Below are positions 59,100 to 64,000 of a stretch of DNA of 64,000 bases, one piece after another. The notes beneath the pieces were generated by a model, which was given only the letters and a program-made list of their open reading frames with translations, was not told where the DNA came from and did not search any database. A program made the position numbers and the translations under genes. Within the stretch, counting starts at the first letter, position 1, and every line of letters starts with the position of its first letter. Source of the DNA: Bacillus sp. FJAT-29814 (GTDB taxonomy: Bacteria; Bacillota; Bacilli; Bacillales; Cytobacillaceae); assembly GCF_001510715.1 (NCBI RefSeq), contig NZ_LMTJ01000001.1:29029-93028 (forward strand), given 5' to 3'.

Positions 59100-59902
59100 T
59101 GCATGATATGCCGCTTGTCATCTTTACAGTATTATCACAGCTTGCTGTTGGCGGGTTCGTGACCCTTTGGTGGATTGACCGGAAGAGCACGATTCAACGG
59201 AAAACCGGATTGCTGATCTCGCTTTCACTTGTCGTCATCGGCGGAATCGCCGTCCTTGTATCATTGTTTCATTTAGGACATCCATTTGCTGCCTATCGGG
59301 CAATTTTAAATATCAAGGTCTCATGGCTCAGCCGTGAAGTGACCTTTTATGGTGCTTTTGTCGGGATGAGCATCCTGTACAGCTGGTTTTGGTTTAAAGA
59401 TGTACCCGTCCGGCGTGGCATTATTGGGGCGGTCGCTGCAATCCTAGGCTTTCTTGCGATTTTCTCTTCAGCCAAGATTTATATGATACCGGCCATTCCT
59501 GCCTGGAACGGCATGACGACCATGTTTATGTTCTTTTTAACTTCGATTCTATTAGGTCCATTATTTGTTGGGGTGTTCTTGGTCATTCGCGGGGAGCTGT
59601 CGATGAACATAACAACCGTTGTCCTATTTGGTTTCATTGCTGCGGCCATTGTGATGCTGCTCTATTTTTCCGGACTTCAAGGGGGACTGCCGCAAGCGGC
59701 TGAGAGCTTGCGATTGGCAACTGGGCATATCCTCTTTTGGGTTCGACTGTTCACCTTTATTATTGCCTTTGCCATTGTTGCGATTACCGCTATTGGCAAA
59801 CAAAAACAGTCAGGCATCACCTTTTCTGTGGTGTTCGTGCTGATTTTGATCAGCGAGTTTTTCGCCCGCCTGCAATTTTACGAAACAGCTGTTCATTTGT
59901 AG
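59099..59902 (+). CDS. DmsC-like membrane anchor subunit
   Basis: The 267-residue protein has about eight hydrophobic segments and the DmsC family features near the N-terminus (LAVGGFVTLWWIDRK) and in HLGHPFAAYRAI and SWLSREVTFYG. It takes electrons from menaquinol and holds the catalytic and ferredoxin subunits on the outer face. Its ATG overlaps the stop of the ferredoxin gene, with AAGGAGG upstream, as in a tight operon. Confidence 0.92.
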   Translation: MHDMPLVIFTVLSQLAVGGFVTLWWIDRKSTIQRKTGLLISLSLVVIGGIAVLVSLFHLGHPFAAYRAILNIKVSWLSREVTFYGAFVGMSILYSWFWFKDVPVRRGIIGAVAAILGFLAIFSSAKIYMIPAIPAWNGMTTMFMFFLTSILLGPLFVGVFLVIRGELSMNITTVVLFGFIAAAIVMLLYFSGLQGGLPQAAESLRLATGHILFWVRLFTFIIAFAIVAITAIGKQKQSGITFSVVFVLILISEFFARLQFYETAVHL

Positions 59903-59933
59903 GGATTAATAGCATGAGAGGAGGCTGGTTTGG

Positions 59934-61016
59934 ATGAATCTTCTAACCTGGGCAAAGGCGATTGACAAAAAAACAAACGCGCTCGTAATGGAGCCGAATC
60001 TTTGTACAAGGTTGATATCGCCAAAAAGTACCTGCCGGCAGTGTGTTGAAGTGTGTCCGACAAACTGCATTACTTTTACAAAAGATACCATTGAGGTCAG
60101 TGATTCTTGTATGGAATGTGGCATTTGTGCAACAGGTTGCCCAACTAACGCACTTTCCTCCAATCGGCCTTCTCTCCAGCAATTGGTACAAACGGTTTTG
60201 CACAACAGCAAGGAAAACGAACAGGTTTATTTACATTGCTCTAAATATCCGATTAAAGAGGAAGGGGTGGCAGCAGTCGCTGTTCCCTGCCTTGGCAGCA
60301 TACCACGAGAAGCCTGGCTTAGCTTTCTTGAGGAATGTGACAATCTGATAGTTTACCTACCTGATGGGGGCTGCGCCGACTGTGTCATAAAACAGGGGGA
60401 ACCAGTATGGCAAAGAGAATTGTCTTTTGGAGAAACGATGAGCGGCAACCGTCTATCCGTCGTTTCGGCCGTGATGCAGTCAAGGGGAATGGACGAATTG
60501 GATCAGCGGAAGCGGTCGTTATTCTATTCCATTTGGAGTGAATGGAAGGCCGTCCACAAGCTTGCGGTGAAAGAAACGCTTGGTACCGGCGAAATCAAAA
60601 CGTACCAGGAAAAGCTCAAGAATGATCGTGCTTCCCTTATACGAAAAGAATGGAATGAGGCAGCTAACGGGGTAATGGAAAAGGTGTTCAATGAATCCAC
60701 CTACCCCTATCAGGTGAAACGAAACCTGTTTTTGGAGAAAATACGCAAAAATAAGGACCTGCAGGCTAGTAAGAATGTTCGGCTTCCCATGATCTTGTCT
60801 GATTGCACCCTTTGCGGAGCCTGTTCCATTCTCTGTCCCACAGATGCACTGATCCAAGAAACAATGAACGGCGTCACGCAAATCAAGCTTAATCCGGAAA
60901 ATTGCGTAGACTGCAAACTTTGTGAGGAAATCTGCTATTTCCAACAATTAAAATTGGTAGAAAAAGAGAATCGCGAGTTGTTAATGGAACGGGGCAGGGA
61001 AACGGTGCTTTTTTGA
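59934..61016 (+). CDS. Multi-cluster ferredoxin-like protein, 360 residues
   Basis: ATG at 59934 lies after GAGAGGAGG. Two ferredoxin modules flank a middle domain. At the N-terminus CRQCVEVCP and CMECGICATGCP could bind two [4Fe-4S] clusters; at the C-terminus CTLCGACSILCP and CVDCKLCEEIC could bind two more. In between are HCSKYP, VPCLGS and GGCADC, resembling the cysteine motifs of MvhD/FlpD-type hydrogenase electron subunits. It is the last gene of the operon and has no membrane segment. It may link the reductase to a cytoplasmic electron donor. Confidence 0.8.
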   Translation: MNLLTWAKAIDKKTNALVMEPNLCTRLISPKSTCRQCVEVCPTNCITFTKDTIEVSDSCMECGICATGCPTNALSSNRPSLQQLVQTVLHNSKENEQVYLHCSKYPIKEEGVAAVAVPCLGSIPREAWLSFLEECDNLIVYLPDGGCADCVIKQGEPVWQRELSFGETMSGNRLSVVSAVMQSRGMDELDQRKRSLFYSIWSEWKAVHKLAVKETLGTGEIKTYQEKLKNDRASLIRKEWNEAANGVMEKVFNESTYPYQVKRNLFLEKIRKNKDLQASKNVRLPMILSDCTLCGACSILCPTDALIQETMNGVTQIKLNPENCVDCKLCEEICYFQQLKLVEKENRELLMERGRETVLF

Positions 61017-61044
61017 GGTTAATGACAATAAATGTCTGAATTCT

Positions 61045-61084
61045 AGGGTTAGACTCCAAGTACATGGGGCTAACCCTATTTATT
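61045..61084 (+). terminator. Terminator between converging operons
   Basis: AGGGTTAG pairs with CTAACCCT around a 17-base loop and is followed by ATTTATTATTT. It lies 29 bases after the ferredoxin-like gene. Confidence 0.65.
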
Positions 61085-61107
61085 ATTTCCCGTGGCGTCC
61101 TGGAAAC

Positions 61108-62271
61108 TCATTCCTTAATCCTGATTTTCCGATTTTTAAATGACCCAGAATGCTCTAGCGTGATATGCGCTTCAATGGACTTTACGCTATCTTCACGAAG
61201 CAAGGTGTTCTCATCTTTTAACTTTTTCCATTCAGTATTATGTTTTCTGTATACCTGGTGTTCTAAGTTTAAAAAATCAATCTTATGTTCTAACCCTAAT
61301 TGATATAATTGCCTCACTTCAGTAATGATTCCTTTTTTTACGAATTCATCCATCGCTCGTACGCTGATCGTGTTGTTTTTCATGCGATTACTCACAATCC
61401 CATTGGCACGGTAGACGATAGTAAAGCGAAAGTTTCCATTTTGTTTTTCGGGGTGTATGCTAACCATTTGGTCTTCGAGCACCGTAAGAAATTCCGGATT
61501 TTTTCCGTTTGGCAAAAGTAAGGAAGCGCGAACGGTTTCCGGGGTCAGCCAGCGTAGACCTTTTAATTTCTTATATGGAAAATACCCTTTGTACTTTTGG
61601 TTATCAATAAAAAAGGCTCCATTAATCGCTAATTTCCCCTCGCTCTTTTTATTTTTCTTCCATTGTTTATCATTGATGGTGAGCGAGGGAATGTAGGTGG
61701 TGAAACTAGGTTCAAAAAACTCACGCGCGAATTGATTCAGCTTTACCGGATGAATGGTGGAGCTTTGTTCATACGTACTTTCCGGACTATGCAAAATTGT
61801 ATTCAACGAGGTTTGATTAAAAAATCCGCCAGTAGAGAGAATGTCAACCATGGAGTCCTTTGTTCCAAAAATCCAAGGAGTCGGCCGGAATTCATAATAA
61901 CGCGTCAAGCCATCAAAAATACTGCCCAGTCCTTTTTTCAACGCGTCCTCACTCAAAACAATCGCAGTGACATGTGCCCACAGAAACCGTTCCTGCGCTG
62001 TATAATAGGCTTTAAAAAAGGCGTCGATAAACGTTGCCCCGCTCGTCTCAGAAACATAAACTTCAGACGGTACTTTGGCACCGCCTTCTCTTTTCGCTAC
62101 AGAGGTCAATCCCAGCATTTGAATATAGACATGATATTTCCCATCACGAAAATCAACTCCGACGGCGGTGGCAAAGTTTTGATTTTCAATCTCCCCGATG
62201 TCATGGCCGCAAGCCGGGACAAGTAATAGAACAAGAAGGATAGAAAAAGCCATTAGTAAACGTCGCTTCAT
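61108..62271 (-). CDS. Ger(x)C family spore germination lipoprotein (GerAC-like)
   Basis: The ATG at 62271 (MKRRLLMAFSIL) has GGAGAAAG eight bases upstream; the frame is open 17 codons further into the GerA gene. The 387-residue protein has a signal peptide and lipobox (LLVPAC), then the three-domain GerAC pattern (TAVGVDFRDGKYHVYIQ, TFIDAFFKAYY, VLSEDALKKG). It is the C subunit of a nutrient germinant receptor in the inner spore membrane. Such operons are transcribed by sigma-G in the forespore; the promoter would lie beyond the window. Confidence 0.92.
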   Translation of the reverse strand: MKRRLLMAFSILLVLLLVPACGHDIGEIENQNFATAVGVDFRDGKYHVYIQMLGLTSVAKREGGAKVPSEVYVSETSGATFIDAFFKAYYTAQERFLWAHVTAIVLSEDALKKGLGSIFDGLTRYYEFRPTPWIFGTKDSMVDILSTGGFFNQTSLNTILHSPESTYEQSSTIHPVKLNQFAREFFEPSFTTYIPSLTINDKQWKKNKKSEGKLAINGAFFIDNQKYKGYFPYKKLKGLRWLTPETVRASLLLPNGKNPEFLTVLEDQMVSIHPEKQNGNFRFTIVYRANGIVSNRMKNNTISVRAMDEFVKKGIITEVRQLYQLGLEHKIDFLNLEHQVYRKHNTEWKKLKDENTLLREDSVKSIEAHITLEHSGSFKNRKIRIKE

Positions 62272-62272
62272 A

Positions 62273-63703
62273 CTACTTTCTCCGCTTCTGCAAAAATGAA
62301 ATGCCAAATTTTTTTCGATCAAACGGGTTCACTAACAATGCTGCTAAAAATTCTTTGTATGATAACGAGGCTATAGGTTCAAGATAGGCTACTTTAAATG
62401 ACTCCAATGTAGATAGATAGATAAGAATGCTTAGAAAGCCGATAAAAAGTCCGTAGATCCCTAAAAAAATCGATACTAGTAAGGTGAAAAGCCGGAGGAT
62501 GCTTACCACTCCAACCAATGATTGATTCACTAACGTGTAGCTAGCGACCGCTGATAACGCAATGATCACAATCATTGTGGGGGAGGCAAGTCCAGCTCGA
62601 ATCGCGGCGTCCCCAATAATGATACCTCCGACAATCGAAACCGTTTGGCCAAGAACGGTCGGCATTCGAACTCCCGCTTCTCTTAACAATTCAAACAAAG
62701 CAAGAATAAAAATTGCTTCAAGACCGATGGGCAAGGGCAAGCCTTCACGCGAAACAACAACGGTAGCCAACAGGGCAAACGGCAGTTGGTCAATATTGAC
62801 AGAAGATAGCGACACCCAAAAACCCGGAAGGAAAACCGCGACAACGAAACCGATAATCCGAATAATACGCCCAAACAGAACAAGATGGTAAGGAAAATGG
62901 ACATCCTCAGGTGATTTAAGAAGCTCAAAAAAATTGATCGGTCCAATTAACACGGAAGGGGACCCATTTACAATTAAAATAAACCTTCCGCGCAGCATGC
63001 TTTCAATGACAAAATCAGGACGCGTGACATAATCGAATAAAGGAAACAAAGACAATGATCGATCAGAAAGCCATTGTTCCAATTGACCACTGCTGACAAC
63101 ACTTTCACCTTGAAGGTCAGCAAGCCGCTTTCTGACTTCCTCGATGATGTCTTTATTGGCTTTATCATTTAAATAAAGCAGGGAAACCTCTGTTTTACTC
63201 AGCGAACCAACAGTGAAGGACTCACAATAAAGCTGTTCTGACTTCAATCTTTTACGAATCAACGAAATGTTTATGTTCATCTCCTCGGTAAAACTATCCT
63301 TCGGTCCTTTAATCGAAACCTCTGTCGTCGATTCTTGCGGTTTCCGTTGTGGCACATTGCTAATATTAAACACATGAAAAAACGGAGTCCCTTCCTGAAA
63401 CACAATCAGGTAACCTGAAAACACAAGATTAACCATTTCCTTCATACATTTTATGTGCTGAACAGGGGGAAGCACGTCAAAATCTATTCTTGGTTCTTCG
63501 CTGCCGATGCTTAGAAGAATCCGGTTAAAATATTCATTTAACTGTATGGAGTCAAGCATTCCTTTGCAATAAAAAGCTTGAAGCTTCTCGTCTTTTTCAA
63601 TGGGGATAAAAGCAATATCCGCATAATGACGAAAAAAACTTCTCATCTCGTCGCAGGACAATGCTCCTTTTTCTAAAGCATGATCAAATCGTTTCATGTT
63701 CAT
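62273..63703 (-). CDS. GerA family spore germination protein (A subunit)
   Basis: The 476-residue protein has the soluble N-terminal domain and about five C-terminal membrane helices of GerA proteins, with conserved FILIVNGSPSVLIGP, FLPGFWVSL, and LPLPIGLEAIF segments and the ending NPFDRKKFG. It forms the pore or sensor with the B subunit. Its ATG overlaps the stop of the preceding permease gene as ATGA, and it lies one base from the C subunit gene. The order in transcription is B, A, C. Confidence 0.93.
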   Translation of the reverse strand: MNMKRFDHALEKGALSCDEMRSFFRHYADIAFIPIEKDEKLQAFYCKGMLDSIQLNEYFNRILLSIGSEEPRIDFDVLPPVQHIKCMKEMVNLVFSGYLIVFQEGTPFFHVFNISNVPQRKPQESTTEVSIKGPKDSFTEEMNINISLIRKRLKSEQLYCESFTVGSLSKTEVSLLYLNDKANKDIIEEVRKRLADLQGESVVSSGQLEQWLSDRSLSLFPLFDYVTRPDFVIESMLRGRFILIVNGSPSVLIGPINFFELLKSPEDVHFPYHLVLFGRIIRIIGFVVAVFLPGFWVSLSSVNIDQLPFALLATVVVSREGLPLPIGLEAIFILALFELLREAGVRMPTVLGQTVSIVGGIIIGDAAIRAGLASPTMIVIIALSAVASYTLVNQSLVGVVSILRLFTLLVSIFLGIYGLFIGFLSILIYLSTLESFKVAYLEPIASLSYKEFLAALLVNPFDRKKFGISFLQKRRK

Positions 63704-64000
63704 ATGTTTTGGGTTCCTTTCTTCATTGGCAGATAACTAATGATCAATAAGGCCAACGAAATGAACACGGCAAATAGGAGAGCAACCGGATAAAAGAATT
63801 TGCCGACCATTGTTTGCACCCACATGTCACTTAGTGGAACGAATGTCAATATTCCCAAAAGAATGGAAATAAGAACAAACACGTACTTTTTCTTAGAAGC
63901 AGACGTTTCAGCTTTCAGCATATTCGCAAGCAGGTAAAAACCTAGTGAAATGCGGATAATCTCGCCGCTTAATAATTGAAACACGGCTAAAAAGTCAACA
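63700..64000 (-). CDS. GerB family spore germination permease (partial, C-terminal end)
   Basis: The frame is open to the window edge, so the start is not in view. The visible 100 residues have VDFLAVFQLLSGEIIRISL, FVLISILLGILTFVPLS and a last hydrophobic helix, as in the C-terminal part of GerB/KinB-type amino acid/polyamine permease-like receptor subunits. The subunit is thought to bind the germinant. It overlaps the A subunit gene by four bases. Confidence 0.88.
   Translation of the reverse strand, partial: VDFLAVFQLLSGEIIRISLGFYLLANMLKAETSASKKKYVFVLISILLGILTFVPLSDMWVQTMVGKFFYPVALLFAVFISLALLIISYLPMKKGTQNI

Overview
The window looks like chromosomal DNA from a low-GC, endospore-forming member of the Bacillaceae (a Bacillus/Neobacillus-type genome). 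The evidence is a gerA-type germinant receptor operon at the right edge, a GerPA/GerPF-like spore gene cluster, a T-box leader, strong AGGAGG ribosome binding sites with frequent TTG/GTG starts, and relatives of Bacillus YfhP, YqxD and YqkD. The genus is an inference; no rRNA or tRNA gene is present to fix it, and I see no transposase, integrase or phage module.

1-11.5 kb: a 52-bp tandem repeat, a LysR regulator beside the remains of a LysE-type exporter, a secreted M14 carboxypeptidase, small enzymes (YCII, GNAT, RibD-like reductase), an SDR-MFS gene pair that carries a copy of the LysR promoter motif, an S9 peptidase, and a medium-chain dehydrogenase that runs into the tail of a broken SDR gene. 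11.6-20.4 kb: an ABC importer whose ATPase has CBS domains and whose permease is fused to its binding protein, then enoyl-CoA hydratase, a patatin-like protein, YfhP, a Cof-type HAD phosphatase, an alpha/beta hydrolase and a DinB protein. Several of these units end in one dispersed hairpin built on GTGCCAGGCAC.

20.5-34.1 kb: a patchy accessory stretch rich in redox and electrophile-stress units, namely TetR-SDR, Rrf2-nitroreductase, HxlR-monooxygenase, a MarR remnant with an FMN reductase, and Rrf2-thioredoxin-reductase-like. Between them are several truncated or frameshifted genes. 34.1-39.5 kb: a block that reads as more GC-rich than its surroundings, with a FAD monooxygenase, a sensor kinase, a response regulator split by an in-frame stop codon, a DUF6223 protein whose body looks transferred from a high-GC source, and a class C beta-lactamase-like hydrolase. 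39.5-47.5 kb: DUF5661, a nuclease lipoprotein, a T-box-controlled lysyl-tRNA synthetase, a holin-like protein, a cold shock protein, DUF3934, an unknown conserved protein and a CrtI-like oxidoreductase.

47.6-50.9 kb is the most unusual region. Eight copies of a GerPA/GerPF-like domain lie in six genes, interleaved with a small heat-shock protein and a coiled-coil protein, all on one strand. I read it as a spore coat or germinant-permeability cluster. 50.9-61.0 kb: two DMSO-reductase-type molybdoenzyme modules. One lacks a Tat signal and is divergent from its ferredoxin and a PucR-type regulator; the other is a full operon with lipoprotein, TorD chaperone, Tat-signal catalytic subunit, ferredoxin, membrane anchor and an extra multi-cluster ferredoxin. 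61.1-64.0 kb: a GerA-GerB-GerC type receptor operon on the minus strand, with its permease gene cut by the window edge.
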